Shown piece after piece: positions 26,443-36,500 of a stretch of DNA of 64,000 nucleotides. The DNA is from Croceicoccus mobilis (lineage in GTDB: Bacteria > Pseudomonadota > Alphaproteobacteria > Sphingomonadales > Sphingomonadaceae), in assembly GCF_001661965.1 (NCBI RefSeq), contig NZ_LYWZ01000023.1, positions 124,001-188,000 on the forward strand. The letters are read 5' to 3'. Both the position numbers and the translations under genes were made by a program. Within the stretch, counting starts at the first letter, position 1. The number at the start of each line of letters is the position of its first letter. The notes below the pieces were generated by a model. It saw only the letters and a list, made by a program, of their open reading frames with translations, had not been told where the DNA came from and ran no database searches.

Positions 26443-28251
26443 TCAGGAAAGCGGGGCAGTCTGCGCCTCCACCCAGCCGAGCGTATCCCCCGAAACCTGC
26501 GGTGCGATGATCTCCCGGCACCTGGCGTGATAGGCGTCCATCCATGCGCGTTCGTCATCGGTCAACATGGACACGTCGATCAGGGCTCGATCGATCGGCA
26601 CATGGGTCAGCGTGGTAAAGCCCATCACCTCGCGCTCCGCGCCCTCGATCTCTCGGGTCTCGACCAGCACGAGGTTCTCGATCCGGATGCCGTATTCGCC
26701 GGCCTTGTAATAGCCCGGCTCGTTCGAACAGATCATGCCCGGCATCAGCGGCTGCGGCACGGCACGGGTCGAGATGTTCTGCGGGCCTTCGTGCACGCCG
26801 AGGAAGCTGCCCACGCCGTGCCCGGTGCCATGCGCGTAATCGACGCCAGCCTGCCACAGGAACTGGCGTGCGAACGCGTCGAGCTGGTGCCCGGTGGTCC
26901 CCTTGGGGAACAGCGCGCGGTCCAGCGCGATATGGCCTTTCAGCACGCGGGTATAGCGATCCTTGATCGATTGCGGCGCTTCATCGGGGCCGACCCAGAC
27001 GGTGCGAGTGATGTCGGTGGTGCCATCCGAATATTGCCCGCCCGAATCGACGAGATAGACGCTGTTGGGCGCAAGCGTGCGATTGCTGTCCTCATTCACG
27101 CTGTAATGCGGGCTGGCGCCATTGGGGCCAGCGCCCGAGATCGTGTCGAAGGAGAGGTCCTTCAAAACGCCCGTATCCTCGCGGCATCCCTGCAGCTTGG
27201 CAGCGGCGGAGAGTTCGGTCACTTCCCCCTTGGGCGCGGTTTCGGACAGCCAGTGAAGGAAGCTGGAGACGGCGGCGGCATCGCGGTGCTGCGCCGCCTT
27301 GTGGCCCTCGACTTCGGCGGTGTTCTTGCAGGCCTTGGGGAGGACGACCGGATCGGTCGCCTTGATCACCCTCGCCCCGCCCGCCAGCAGCGCGACGAAG
27401 ATCGCGGCAACCGCACGGGTCGGATCGACCGCGACGGTCTTGCCGTCATATTCGCCCAGCGCCGCTTCAAAATCGGCGCGGTCGCGGATGGAGACACGGT
27501 TGCCGAGATGAGCGGGCAGGTCCTCGCTCACCTTTTCGGGCGCGATGAAAAGCTCGGCGCTGCCGTCTTTCTTCACCACGGCGAATGACAGCGCGACGGG
27601 CGTGCGCTTCACGTCAGACCCGCGAATATTGAACAGCCATGCGATGGAATCGAGCGCGGTGATGACGACCGCATCGGCACCGTTTTCATTGAGCCACTCG
27701 GCCACGGCCTCGCGCTTTGAACTGCTGGCCTCACCGGCAAATTCATCGGGGTGCGGCACCGCCTTGGCGGCAGAGGGTTCGGGCTGGTCCTGCCAGACGC
27801 TGTCAATCGGGTTCTCCTCGACCGCGACCAGTTCCGCGCCCTTCTTCTCGACCGCCTTCTTCAGCTGCTCGAACTGGCCGAAGGCGTGGAGCCACGGGTC
27901 GAAGCCAATCTTCTGCCCGGCCTTCACGTTCTTCGTCAGCCACTGCGCGGGCGAGGTTTCGGGCACGCTCTCGTAATCCCACAGCTTGCCATCGACCTGT
28001 TCGCGCACCTGCAGCGTGTAGCGCCCGTCGACGAAGATCGCGGCACCGTTCCCGCTGCCCTTCTCCGTCATCAGCGCGGCCGACCCTGCCGAACCGCCAA
28101 ACCCCGTCAGCCAGCCAAGGCGCTGGGCGTAGGCGCCGACATATTCGCTCATATGCTCGTCACACAAAGGCACGATAAACCCGTCGAGGCCGCGCCGCTT
28201 CAGCTCTTCGCGAAGGGCGGAGAGTCGGGCTTCGTGGGTCTGCATCAACAT
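26443..28251 (-). CDS. Xaa-Pro aminopeptidase (M24B, aminopeptidase P)
   Basis: A 602-residue, three-domain aminopeptidase P of the larger (about 600 aa) type. Two creatinase-like N domains precede a pita-bread metallopeptidase domain with the metal ligands in VDSGGQYSDGTTDITRT, HGTGHGVGSFLGVHE, NEPGYY and the C-terminal IRIENLVLV. It removes N-terminal residues before proline, probably in the cytoplasm, since no signal is seen. The start at 28251 has AGGA seven bases upstream; an in-frame ATG at 28290 lacks a ribosome site. Confidence 0.93.
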   Translation of the reverse strand: MLMQTHEARLSALREELKRRGLDGFIVPLCDEHMSEYVGAYAQRLGWLTGFGGSAGSAALMTEKGSGNGAAIFVDGRYTLQVREQVDGKLWDYESVPETSPAQWLTKNVKAGQKIGFDPWLHAFGQFEQLKKAVEKKGAELVAVEENPIDSVWQDQPEPSAAKAVPHPDEFAGEASSSKREAVAEWLNENGADAVVITALDSIAWLFNIRGSDVKRTPVALSFAVVKKDGSAELFIAPEKVSEDLPAHLGNRVSIRDRADFEAALGEYDGKTVAVDPTRAVAAIFVALLAGGARVIKATDPVVLPKACKNTAEVEGHKAAQHRDAAAVSSFLHWLSETAPKGEVTELSAAAKLQGCREDTGVLKDLSFDTISGAGPNGASPHYSVNEDSNRTLAPNSVYLVDSGGQYSDGTTDITRTVWVGPDEAPQSIKDRYTRVLKGHIALDRALFPKGTTGHQLDAFARQFLWQAGVDYAHGTGHGVGSFLGVHEGPQNISTRAVPQPLMPGMICSNEPGYYKAGEYGIRIENLVLVETREIEGAEREVMGFTTLTHVPIDRALIDVSMLTDDERAWMDAYHARCREIIAPQVSGDTLGWVEAQTAPLS

Positions 28252-28385
28252 GGAAATATCCTGAAATTCGTGTGGCTCGCCTTGCGGCATCTATGGGGGG
28301 AACATAGTTTCCCTTGAGCCGAAGTTCCAGCCGCAGGCCCAAGGCCTGCCGCGTTCGACAGAATACAAGAGAAAGCGAGCCCCGC

Positions 28386-30485
28386 GTGAACGATACTGCC
28401 ACCACGACTGCCATTCCCGCACCCCCGGTTGCGGAGAAGAAGCCGCACAGCTTCACCCATCACGGCATCACGGTGGAGGATCACTACGCCTGGCTGCGCG
28501 ATCCCGGCTATCCCAAGGTCGACGACGAAGAGATCCTGACCCACCTGAAGGCCGAGAATGCCTGGTTCGAACACCGCATGAAGGACCAGGAGGCACTGAC
28601 CGACAAGCTGTTTGCCGAGATGCGGGCGCGCATCAAGGAGGACGACAGTTCCGTCCCGCAGAAGGATGGCGACTGGTATTACTGGGTCGAGTTCGAAAAG
28701 GGCGCGCAGTACAAGCAGTGGTGGCGCAAACCGGCCAGCAGCGGCCGCGACGGGACCGAGGGCAAGGTCCTCCTCCTCGACGAGGCGAAGCTGGCCGAGG
28801 GTCTCGATTATTTCCGCCTCGGCAGCTTCTCCGTGTCGAAGGATGGAATGAAGCTCGCCTATTCGACCGACACTGACGGGTCGGAACGGTTCGAGGCCAA
28901 GTTCATGGACCTTGCCACTGGCGAAATGCTGGAGGACACCATTCCCGGCACTCTGGGCGGGCTGGCATGGGTGGCGGGCGACACCATGGTCGCCTATTCG
29001 CTGGCGAACGAGCAGTGGCGCACAGATAATGTGCGCCTCCACACGCTGGGCACGCCGCTTTCGGACGATGTCGAGATCTTCCACGAGGACGACGAAGGCT
29101 TCCGCTGCGGCGCGGGCATTTCCTCGAACGAGGAATGGCTGTTCATCGAAACTTCGGACCATGAGACGAGCGAGGTCCGCATCGTTCCCATCGACGATCC
29201 CAAGGGTGAGCAGATCCTGCTGAAACCCCGCGCAAAGGGCGTGGAGTATGAGGCTGATATCAAGGGCGACACGCTCTATATCCTGACCAACGACGATCAT
29301 GTGAACTTCCGCGTCGCCACCGCGAAGCTGGACAATCCCGGCGAGTGGACCACGTTGATCGAGGGATCGGACGAGTTCTACATCACCAGCGTCGACCTGT
29401 TCGAGAAGTTCTATGTGATCGAGGGTCGCCGCGCTGGCCTCGACCAGATCGAGATCCGCGATTACGCCGATCCGGCGAAGATCACGCCGGTCGATTTTCC
29501 CGAAGAGAGCTATGTCGCGTCATTGGGCACCAATCCCGAATGGGACATGGACGTTCTGCGCATCGGCTACAATTCGATGGTCACGCCGGGCACCGTCTAT
29601 GATTACGACGTTGCGACCGGCGGTCTCGAAGTGCTCAAGGTGCAGGAAATCCCCTCGGGCTATGACGCGGCGAAATACCGGACCGAGCGCGTGGTCATCA
29701 CCGCCCGCGACGGGACGGAAGTGCCGGTTTCGCTGATGATGAAGGCCGAAACGCCGATGGACGGCAGCGCCCCGCTGCATCTTTACGGCTATGGCGCCTA
29801 TGGTATCGCCATGCCGCCCTATTTCTCGACCGCGCGGCTTTCCCTCGTTGATCGCGGTTTCATCTATGCCATCGCGCATATCCGCGGCGGCGACGATCTG
29901 GGGCGCCAGTGGTATCTCGACGGCAAGCTGACCAAGCGCACCAATGCCTTCAACGACTTCGTCGATGTCGCAAAGGGGCTGATCGCCAAGGGCTATACAT
30001 CCAAGGGCCGCGTCACCGCATCGGGCGGATCGGCAGGCGGAGAGCTGATGGGCGCGATCATCAATTCCGATCCCGATCTGTGGGGCGCGGTCGTCGCGCA
30101 TGTGCCGTTCGTCGATGTATTGAACACGATGCTCGACGCGACGCTCCCCCTCACCCCCGGCGAATGGCCGGAATGGGGCAACCCGATCGAGGATCCGGAC
30201 GCCTTTACCCTGATCCACAGCTACAGCCCATACGATCAGGTCACGGCCAAGGCCTATCCGCCGCTGCTCGTCACCGCGGGCCTCAACGACCCGCGCGTCA
30301 CCTATTGGGAGCCAGCCAAGTGGGTGGCCAAGCTGCGCGAGGTGAAGACCAACGACAATGAGCTGCTTTTGAAGGTCAATATGGGCGCAGGCCATGGCGG
30401 CAAGTCGGGCCGTTTCGATTCGCTGAAGGAAACAGCCGAGGAATTCGCCTTCATCCTCTGGCAGATGGGCATGACCGAAGAATGA
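28386..30485 (+). CDS. Oligopeptidase B-like S9 serine peptidase
   Basis: A 699-residue prolyl-oligopeptidase family enzyme: a seven-bladed propeller (about 70-400) and an alpha/beta hydrolase domain with Ser549 (ASGGSAGGE), Asp635 (LNDPRV) and His670 (GAGHGGKSG). The N terminus EDHYAWLRDPGYP is typical of oligopeptidase B, which cuts peptides after basic residues. No signal peptide is apparent, so it is cytoplasmic. The start is GTG at 28386, preceded by GAGAAAG. It diverges from aminopeptidase P, and its stop overlaps the next gene (ATGA). Confidence 0.92.
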   Translation: MNDTATTTAIPAPPVAEKKPHSFTHHGITVEDHYAWLRDPGYPKVDDEEILTHLKAENAWFEHRMKDQEALTDKLFAEMRARIKEDDSSVPQKDGDWYYWVEFEKGAQYKQWWRKPASSGRDGTEGKVLLLDEAKLAEGLDYFRLGSFSVSKDGMKLAYSTDTDGSERFEAKFMDLATGEMLEDTIPGTLGGLAWVAGDTMVAYSLANEQWRTDNVRLHTLGTPLSDDVEIFHEDDEGFRCGAGISSNEEWLFIETSDHETSEVRIVPIDDPKGEQILLKPRAKGVEYEADIKGDTLYILTNDDHVNFRVATAKLDNPGEWTTLIEGSDEFYITSVDLFEKFYVIEGRRAGLDQIEIRDYADPAKITPVDFPEESYVASLGTNPEWDMDVLRIGYNSMVTPGTVYDYDVATGGLEVLKVQEIPSGYDAAKYRTERVVITARDGTEVPVSLMMKAETPMDGSAPLHLYGYGAYGIAMPPYFSTARLSLVDRGFIYAIAHIRGGDDLGRQWYLDGKLTKRTNAFNDFVDVAKGLIAKGYTSKGRVTASGGSAGGELMGAIINSDPDLWGAVVAHVPFVDVLNTMLDATLPLTPGEWPEWGNPIEDPDAFTLIHSYSPYDQVTAKAYPPLLVTAGLNDPRVTYWEPAKWVAKLREVKTNDNELLLKVNMGAGHGGKSGRFDSLKETAEEFAFILWQMGMTEE

Positions 30486-30967
30486 GGAAGTTTCTGGGTC
30501 TGCTGCTCATCGCCTGTGTGGCGGTGGGCGGCTGGTATTTCGGGTCGCAATATTATGCGCTGCACGATCTGCGTCAGGCGGCGCGGGCGGGCGACGAGCA
30601 GGCGCTGCGAGAGCGGATCGACTTCCCGGCCCTGCGCATATCACTGGAGGAGCAGGTGAAGGCCGATCTCCAGCGCCGTTCTTCCGAAAGCGACGATGTG
30701 TTGGGCCGCCTTGGCAATGCCATCGCCGGGCGGCTTTCGGGCGCGGCGATCAATCTGCTGGTCACGCCCGAGACCATGGCCGCCATCGTCGAGAAGGGAC
30801 GCGCCAGCGGCATTACGATCACGCGGGAGGAAAAGCCCGAATGGGACATTGAGCGCACCGGTCTCAACAGCTTCCGCCTGACCACGGATGAGAGCAAGGG
30901 CGCGCTCGTGTTCGAAAGGCGCGGGCTTGGCTGGCGGATGACAGGGCTGGAGCTGGCGGATGGCTGA
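30482..30967 (+). CDS. DUF2939 family membrane-anchored protein
   Basis: A 161-residue protein with a single N-terminal membrane segment (about 4-20) followed by YYALHDLRQAARAGDEQALR, a signature of DUF2939. The function of the family is unknown. Start and previous stop share ATGA, and its own end overlaps the thioesterase start by eight bases, so the three genes form a translationally coupled unit. Confidence 0.8.
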   Translation: MRKFLGLLLIACVAVGGWYFGSQYYALHDLRQAARAGDEQALRERIDFPALRISLEEQVKADLQRRSSESDDVLGRLGNAIAGRLSGAAINLLVTPETMAAIVEKGRASGITITREEKPEWDIERTGLNSFRLTTDESKGALVFERRGLGWRMTGLELADG

Positions 30968-31403
30968 CGCACCTGTTTCCAGCTATCGCATCACGATCAC
31001 CACCACGGCAGAGCACATCGATTTCATGGGCCATGTCAATAACACGGTATGGCTTGAATGGGTGCAGGATGTCGCCACCGCCCACTGGGAGGCCGTGGCG
31101 CCCAAGGAACATCTCGACGCGTATCTTTGGGTCGTGACCCGGCATGAAATCGACTATCGCGGCAATGTCGCCGAAGGCGCCGAGGTGATCGCCGAAACGC
31201 GGATCGAGCAGCCGCCGCGCGGTGCGCGTTTCGAACGGAAGGTAGATTTCTTCAGGGCTGAAAATGGCGAGCCGGTCGGCAAGCCCATCGTCTCCGTCCG
31301 GTCTGACTGGGCGATGATCGACCGGAAGACGAACAGATTACTGCGCATCCCGGCAGATGTCGCCGCCCCCTTCGTGCCAAAGGGCGCGAACGACGACCTT
31401 TAG
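30960..31403 (+). CDS. Hotdog-fold acyl-CoA thioesterase (4HBT family)
   Basis: A 147-residue single-hotdog protein. The motif DFMGHVNNTVWLEWVQDVAT is the 4-hydroxybenzoyl-CoA thioesterase-type active-site segment. It probably hydrolyses an acyl-CoA or acyl-carrier thioester; the substrate cannot be told. It is the third gene of the oligopeptidase B/DUF2939 unit, and its stop overlaps the stop of the convergent diguanylate cyclase gene. Confidence 0.85.
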   Translation: MADAPVSSYRITITTTAEHIDFMGHVNNTVWLEWVQDVATAHWEAVAPKEHLDAYLWVVTRHEIDYRGNVAEGAEVIAETRIEQPPRGARFERKVDFFRAENGEPVGKPIVSVRSDWAMIDRKTNRLLRIPADVAAPFVPKGANDDL

Positions 31404-33151
31404 TGCGCCGCGCCCGCTGCGCGGCGCTCGCCCGTCCGGCGGTCTTCGCCCTTGCGCCGTATGGGCGCATCGAACAGCTGGATACGCTCGCTCAGCATGC
31501 GGTTGCGGCCCGAATTCTTCGCTTCGTAAAGCAGGCGATCGGCATGTGCATAGACACGGCGCAGCGTCGTGGCGACGCCGGGCGTGGTATCGACCAGCCC
31601 CATGCTGGCGGTGACGGGAGTGTCGATCCCCTCGATCTCGTTCGCGACCCGGATCGAGATGGCGCGGCGCATCTGTTCGGCGCGGCGCTGCAGATCGGTG
31701 CCGCGCATCAGCATCAGGAATTCCTCACCCCCGATACGATAGCCGATGATGTCGGCATCGCTCGACAAGGTCGCTGCGACTTCCTGCAATACGCGGTCGC
31801 CCATGGCGTGACCGAACTGGTCGTTGATGCGTTTGAAATGGTCGATGTCGATGATCGCCAGCGCGCTGAACCCATCGGCGCGCAGGTCCGGATAGCGCGT
31901 TTCCAGAGCACGGCGATTGAACAGGCCCGTCAACGCATCGCGGTCGACCAGCGTGGAAAGCGCATCGATCCGCGCCTCCGCCTTGTCGCGGTCGGCGCGC
32001 AGCACGTCAAAGCGGTCGACGACGCCCAGTGCGGTCAGCACGATCTCGAAGGCAAGGGTCAGATAGATCGCCTGGTCGAGCCAGACCGGCGCCGCATAAA
32101 GCCCGAGCCCGCGAATGATCCGCTCTATCCCGACCAGCAGGATCGGGGTCCAGCCATAGATCTGGAACCAGACTGCCCGGCTGCGCCGCCGCGCCGCGCA
32201 ATACATGCCCGCGACAAAAATCGCGATCAGCGGGACATAGGACAGATAATAGACCGTGGTGCCAAAGGGCCGCATCCAGTCGAACGGCAGGCTCGCGTAG
32301 ATGCCGACGAACAAAGTGAAGAGCCCCGCCCCCAGCGTCCAGTCGCGCATGCGCTTGCTCATCGCGAACGGCTCGATGAAATGGGTGCAAAAGGCCGCGC
32401 CCGCCGCTGTCGGGAACAGGAATGCGACCTGGTTTATGAAGGCCGCGACCGGAAGCGACACATCGACGAAACGCAAATAGATGCCGCTGGTCGTCCCGAG
32501 AAAGAAGGTCATCCCCAGCACCATCGCGATATGCCACAGGATGAACCGTTCACGCAGGACAAGGAAGAAAGCGTAATTATAGACCAGCGGCGCGATCAGC
32601 AGGCCCATCAGGATCGCCAGCATGGTTGTCATCTGCGTGGTCCAGCCCAGCGGAGCCCCGGTCGTGGCCTGCTGCAGCACGCCTTCTGCCGCGATTGCGG
32701 TCCCCCAGGGCTTCGAGATGCGCACGACAACGGCGGTCATGTCCTCGATGATCGGCATGGCCAGCGCCATGTTGGGGCCTGCGGCATAGCCTTCGACATC
32801 GTCCGGACCATAGCGCGCATGAGTGACCGCGCCGCCGCGGCCGAATGCCGTGATCTCGATCCGGTCGAAGCGCGATATCTGCGTCACGAAATGACTGGCG
32901 CCGCCCGCCTCTTGAATATCGTCGCCGCTGAACATCAGCCAGGCGTTGTCCTCCGACGCGCGGTAATCGCCGTTGCGGCAGATCCAGTCGATGCGCGACA
33001 GGTCCGCTGCGTTTTGAAGCGTCGGGAGGTCCTGGTCGGAATGGGCGTGGCAGACCGGACGCACGGACGTTTCAGCCCGTGCGGTGCCTGCCATCATGGC
33101 CGCGATGAACAGTAACAAGACTGCCGCGATTCTGCAGGTCCCACTCCGCAT
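31400..33151 (-). CDS. 7TMR-DISM diguanylate cyclase
   Basis: A 583-residue protein. A signal peptide (1-26) is followed by a periplasmic sensory domain (about 27-180, DISMED2-like), seven membrane helices (about 190-385), a short coiled coil, and a GGDEF domain with the active loop RIGGEEFLML. The GGEEF form is catalytically competent, so it should make c-di-GMP in response to an extracytoplasmic ligand, perhaps a carbohydrate. No RxxD inhibitory site is visible before GGEEF. A motif shared with the LytM gene lies 25-40 bases upstream of the ATG. Confidence 0.93.
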   Translation of the reverse strand: MRSGTCRIAAVLLLFIAAMMAGTARAETSVRPVCHAHSDQDLPTLQNAADLSRIDWICRNGDYRASEDNAWLMFSGDDIQEAGGASHFVTQISRFDRIEITAFGRGGAVTHARYGPDDVEGYAAGPNMALAMPIIEDMTAVVVRISKPWGTAIAAEGVLQQATTGAPLGWTTQMTTMLAILMGLLIAPLVYNYAFFLVLRERFILWHIAMVLGMTFFLGTTSGIYLRFVDVSLPVAAFINQVAFLFPTAAGAAFCTHFIEPFAMSKRMRDWTLGAGLFTLFVGIYASLPFDWMRPFGTTVYYLSYVPLIAIFVAGMYCAARRRSRAVWFQIYGWTPILLVGIERIIRGLGLYAAPVWLDQAIYLTLAFEIVLTALGVVDRFDVLRADRDKAEARIDALSTLVDRDALTGLFNRRALETRYPDLRADGFSALAIIDIDHFKRINDQFGHAMGDRVLQEVAATLSSDADIIGYRIGGEEFLMLMRGTDLQRRAEQMRRAISIRVANEIEGIDTPVTASMGLVDTTPGVATTLRRVYAHADRLLYEAKNSGRNRMLSERIQLFDAPIRRKGEDRRTGERRAAGAAH

Positions 33152-33175
33152 GGCCGGTTAAGTGCCACACCGCCG

Positions 33176-33191
33176 ACTTAAACCGGGTTAA
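33176..33191 (-). promoter_or_regulatory. TTAA-spaced motif upstream of the diguanylate cyclase
   Basis: On the sense strand TTAACCCGGTTTAAGT, with TTAA repeated at a six-base interval. It resembles the element at 54680-54693 upstream of the LytM gene (TAACCCGGTTAAGT). A second GGTTAAGTG is at 33157-33165 on the plus strand. TTAACC/GGTTAA half sites resemble CtrA sites, but the spacing differs from TTAA-N7-TTAA. Confidence 0.45.
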
Positions 33192-33337
33192 TAACGCCGG
33201 GAATAATTATCGCGCCGGCAATGCTCCCTACAAAAGTTAGCGCAACCAATCCAAAGTCTTGGAGATGCATTGTTTCACAGGCTCAAGTTTCGGCGGATCG
33301 TCTGGAAACAAACCGCTGCGAGAGCTATTCCGAAGCC

Positions 33338-33982
33338 ATGAAATATGAATTTTCGAACATGGCTCCGGCGGAACGTTACCGCCTTTTGGTCAATACGGTC
33401 ACGCCGCGCCCGATCGCCTGGGTGGTGAGTCGCAATGAAGACGGCCTCCTCAATTGCGCGCCCTACAGCTTCTTCAATGTGCTGGGCTCCGACCCGCCTT
33501 TATGCGTGCTGGGCATCGGCCAGCGGGCAGAGGGCGACCCCAAGGATACCGCGCGCAACATTCTCGCCACGGGCGAATATACGATCAACCTCGTCAAGAG
33601 CGCCGATGCACGTGCCATGGTCGACAGCGGTGTCGATGCCCCCCGCGATGTAAGCGAGCTGGACGTGCTGGGGATCGAGACGAAGCCCGCCGACCATGTC
33701 TCGGTACCGCTGATCGCCTCGGCCCCGGTGTCGCTGGAATGCAGATTATGGAAAGCCATCGATACCGGCGGCAATTTCCACATCATGCTGGGTGAGATCG
33801 TCGCGATCCATATCGACGACGAATTCCTGTCCGGTCCGCCCGAGCGCCCGCGCATCGATGGGGCGGCGCTGGACCTGATCGGTCGCAGCCATGGCAGCGC
33901 CAATTTCCTGCGCGGCACCGACCTGTTCGAGGAACCGCGCGTAACCTGGCCCCTGCCCGACCGCACGCTGAAGAAGGACTGA
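33338..33982 (+). CDS. Flavin reductase family protein (FMN-binding split barrel)
   Basis: A 214-residue protein with the flavin-reductase-like FMN-binding fold. MAPAERYRLLVNTVTPRPIA and CAPYSFFNVLGSDPPLCVLG are the characteristic N-terminal beta-barrel segments. Members bind FMN and act as oxidoreductases or flavin suppliers; the substrate is unknown. I place the start at ATG 33338, where similarity begins. It is convergent with ftsK, 20 bases apart. Confidence 0.85.
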   Translation: MKYEFSNMAPAERYRLLVNTVTPRPIAWVVSRNEDGLLNCAPYSFFNVLGSDPPLCVLGIGQRAEGDPKDTARNILATGEYTINLVKSADARAMVDSGVDAPRDVSELDVLGIETKPADHVSVPLIASAPVSLECRLWKAIDTGGNFHIMLGEIVAIHIDDEFLSGPPERPRIDGAALDLIGRSHGSANFLRGTDLFEEPRVTWPLPDRTLKKD

Positions 33983-34002
33983 GCACCCGCTGGGCGGGCG
34001 CG

Positions 34003-36375
34003 TTACAGCGCCTGCCCGTCGCGGTCGCGGTAGATTTCGCGCCGACCGACATGGTTGGCCGGGCCGACCAGCCCGTCCTTTTCCATGCGCTCGATCCACT
34101 TCGACGCGGTGTTGTAACCCACGCCCATTTGCCGCTGGATCCAGCTAGCCGATGCCTTCTGGTTTTCGAACACCATCTGGCAGACCTGCATGTATTTGCG
34201 GTCGTCGGGATTGTCCGATGCACCGTCCAGATCGTCGAACGCGAAACCGCCGCCGTCTTCCGGCTCTTCGGTGACGGAGTCGACATAGGCGGGTTCGCCT
34301 TGGCTGCGCCAGAATTCGGCTACCGCCTCCACTTCCTCGTCCGATACGAACGGGCCGTGGACGCGGGTGATCGGGCGGCTCGACGCCTTGAACAGCATGT
34401 CGCCCTTGCCCAGCAATTGCTCCGCGCCCTGTTCGCCAAGAATGGTACGGCTGTCGATGCGGCTGGTGACGTGGAAGGAAATGCGCGTCGGCATGTTCGC
34501 CTTGATGACGCCGGTGATGACATCGACCGACGGCCGCTGCGTCGCCATGATGAGGTGGATGCCCGCCGCACGCGATTTCTGGGACAGGCGCTGGATCAGC
34601 ACCTCGATCTCCTTGCCGACCGTGATCATGAGGTCGGCAAGCTCGTCCACCACCAGCACGATCTGGGGCAGCACTTCGTAATCGAGCTGTTCTTCCTCGA
34701 ACATCTCCTCCCCCGTTTCGGGGTCGAAGCCGGTCTGCACGCGGCGGCCCAGCGGCTTGCCCTTGGCGGCGGCGGTGCGGACGCGTTCGTTGAAGGAAAC
34801 GAGATTGCGCGCGCCGATGCTCGACATCATGCGATAGCGGCGCTCCATCTCCTCGACCGCCCATTTCAGGGCGCGCACCGATTTGGGCGGCTCGGTCACC
34901 ACGGGCGATAGCAGGTGCGGGATATCGTCGTAACTCTTCAGCTCCAGCACCTTGGGATCGATCAGGATCAGGCGCACTTCCTCGGGCGTGAAGTGATAGA
35001 GGAGCGAGAGCAGGATGCAGTTCAGGCCGACCGACTTACCCGAACCGGTGGTGCCCGCGACCAGCAGATGCGGCATGGCGGCAAGGTCGGCGACGATGGG
35101 CTCGCCCGCGATGTCCTTGCCCAGGATGATCGGCAGCATGCCCTTGTGATCGACGAAGGCCTCGCTGGTGATCAGCTCACGCAGGGCCACGGTCTGGCGG
35201 TCGGCGTTGGGCAGTTCGATGCCCATCACCGTCTTGCCGGGAATGGCCGAAACGCGGGCGCTGATCGCGCTCATGTTGCGGGCGATATCTTCGGCAAGGC
35301 CGATCACGCGCGCAGCCTTGATGCCGGGGGCCGGTTCCAGCTCGTACATGGTGACGACAGGGCCGGTGCGGACCGCGGTGATCTCACCCTTGACGTTGAA
35401 ATCTTCGAGCACGGTTTCGAGGAGGCGCGCATTCGCCTCAAGCGATGCCTTGTCCAGCACCTTGGCCGATTGCTCCGGCGGTTCGGCGAGCAGTTCGGCG
35501 GATGGCAGCTCGAACTTCTGGTCGAACAACTCGCGCTGCTTGGGCTTTTTCGGGCTGGCCGCGGGTTTGGGCGCGGCGCTGGGGTCGGCGATTTGCGGCG
35601 CGCGGCGTGCGGGCGGTTCGGGGTTGGCGGCTTCTTCCGGTGCGTCGAAATCATCCTCGTCATCGAAATCGTCGATGGCGGCGCTACGCACCTTGCGCTC
35701 AGGCTTTTCCGCCTTGGGCCTGGCCGGGCGGTCGGCGCGGCGTTCCGCCCGCGAACGATGCAGCGCAACCGGCAGCGTCAACAGCCCCGCCCAGTCGATC
35801 GCGAACACCCGGCCCGCAAGGCCAAGCCCCGCCGCCAGCGCCACCACGGCAAGCCCCAGTACCAGCCATTCATCCCATGCGCCCGCCAGAGCGCCGACCG
35901 CATGCACGACTTTCGCGCCAAGCAGACCCGACAATCCGCCCATCCCGGCTGGCAGGCCGAACATCGCGTCTTCGAACAACAGGGACAGCACGGTCGAAAG
36001 CAGCAGCATCGCCGCCACGAGCATCAGCAGCGGGCGCACCCAGCGCTGGCCGGGTGCGACGGGCTCGTCCTCTGCCAGCTGCCACAAGCGGCGAGCGAAG
36101 ACATAGAGCAGCGGCAGCAGCAGCACCGCCATCCCGCCGAACAGCATGTAAAGCAAATCCGCGGCATAGGCGCCGGGCGCGCCCATCCAGTTCTCGACCG
36201 CATTGCCCGCCGCCGTCGAAAGCGAGGGGTCCGTCTGCGAATAGCTGGCAAGCGACAGCGCGAGGAAGATGGCGAAGGCGATAAGCATGGCCGCGCCGAA
36301 CAATTCGGCGGAACGGTTGATGCTGGCCCTAAGCGCTGCGCGCCAGTCGGGCGCCTGTTTTGCGCGTGTCGCCAT
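34003..36375 (-). CDS. ftsK: DNA translocase FtsK
   Basis: A 790-residue FtsK/SpoIIIE. Four membrane segments in the first 190 residues, an Ala/Pro-rich linker (about 200-300), the RecA-like motor with GTTGSGKSVGLNCILLSLL and LVVDELADLMITVGKE, and a C-terminal winged-helix gamma domain (MQVCQMVFENQKASASWIQR) that reads polar KOPS-like sites. It pumps chromosomes through the closing septum and activates XerCD. It is shorter than the E. coli protein but normal for alphaproteobacteria. The gamma domain has the usual helix-turn-helix. Confidence 0.95.
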   Translation of the reverse strand: MATRAKQAPDWRAALRASINRSAELFGAAMLIAFAIFLALSLASYSQTDPSLSTAAGNAVENWMGAPGAYAADLLYMLFGGMAVLLLPLLYVFARRLWQLAEDEPVAPGQRWVRPLLMLVAAMLLLSTVLSLLFEDAMFGLPAGMGGLSGLLGAKVVHAVGALAGAWDEWLVLGLAVVALAAGLGLAGRVFAIDWAGLLTLPVALHRSRAERRADRPARPKAEKPERKVRSAAIDDFDDEDDFDAPEEAANPEPPARRAPQIADPSAAPKPAASPKKPKQRELFDQKFELPSAELLAEPPEQSAKVLDKASLEANARLLETVLEDFNVKGEITAVRTGPVVTMYELEPAPGIKAARVIGLAEDIARNMSAISARVSAIPGKTVMGIELPNADRQTVALRELITSEAFVDHKGMLPIILGKDIAGEPIVADLAAMPHLLVAGTTGSGKSVGLNCILLSLLYHFTPEEVRLILIDPKVLELKSYDDIPHLLSPVVTEPPKSVRALKWAVEEMERRYRMMSSIGARNLVSFNERVRTAAAKGKPLGRRVQTGFDPETGEEMFEEEQLDYEVLPQIVLVVDELADLMITVGKEIEVLIQRLSQKSRAAGIHLIMATQRPSVDVITGVIKANMPTRISFHVTSRIDSRTILGEQGAEQLLGKGDMLFKASSRPITRVHGPFVSDEEVEAVAEFWRSQGEPAYVDSVTEEPEDGGGFAFDDLDGASDNPDDRKYMQVCQMVFENQKASASWIQRQMGVGYNTASKWIERMEKDGLVGPANHVGRREIYRDRDGQAL

Positions 36376-36500
36376 TATGGCTTCCTTTGCGGTGTGCGGA
36401 TGAATGGGCGCTGATTATCGGACAGCGTGGAATCCGGGTCAATCGCGCGGGCGCGCGTGGGCGCGGCCTGTGGATTACCTGTTGGCAGGGCTGTGCGTGA

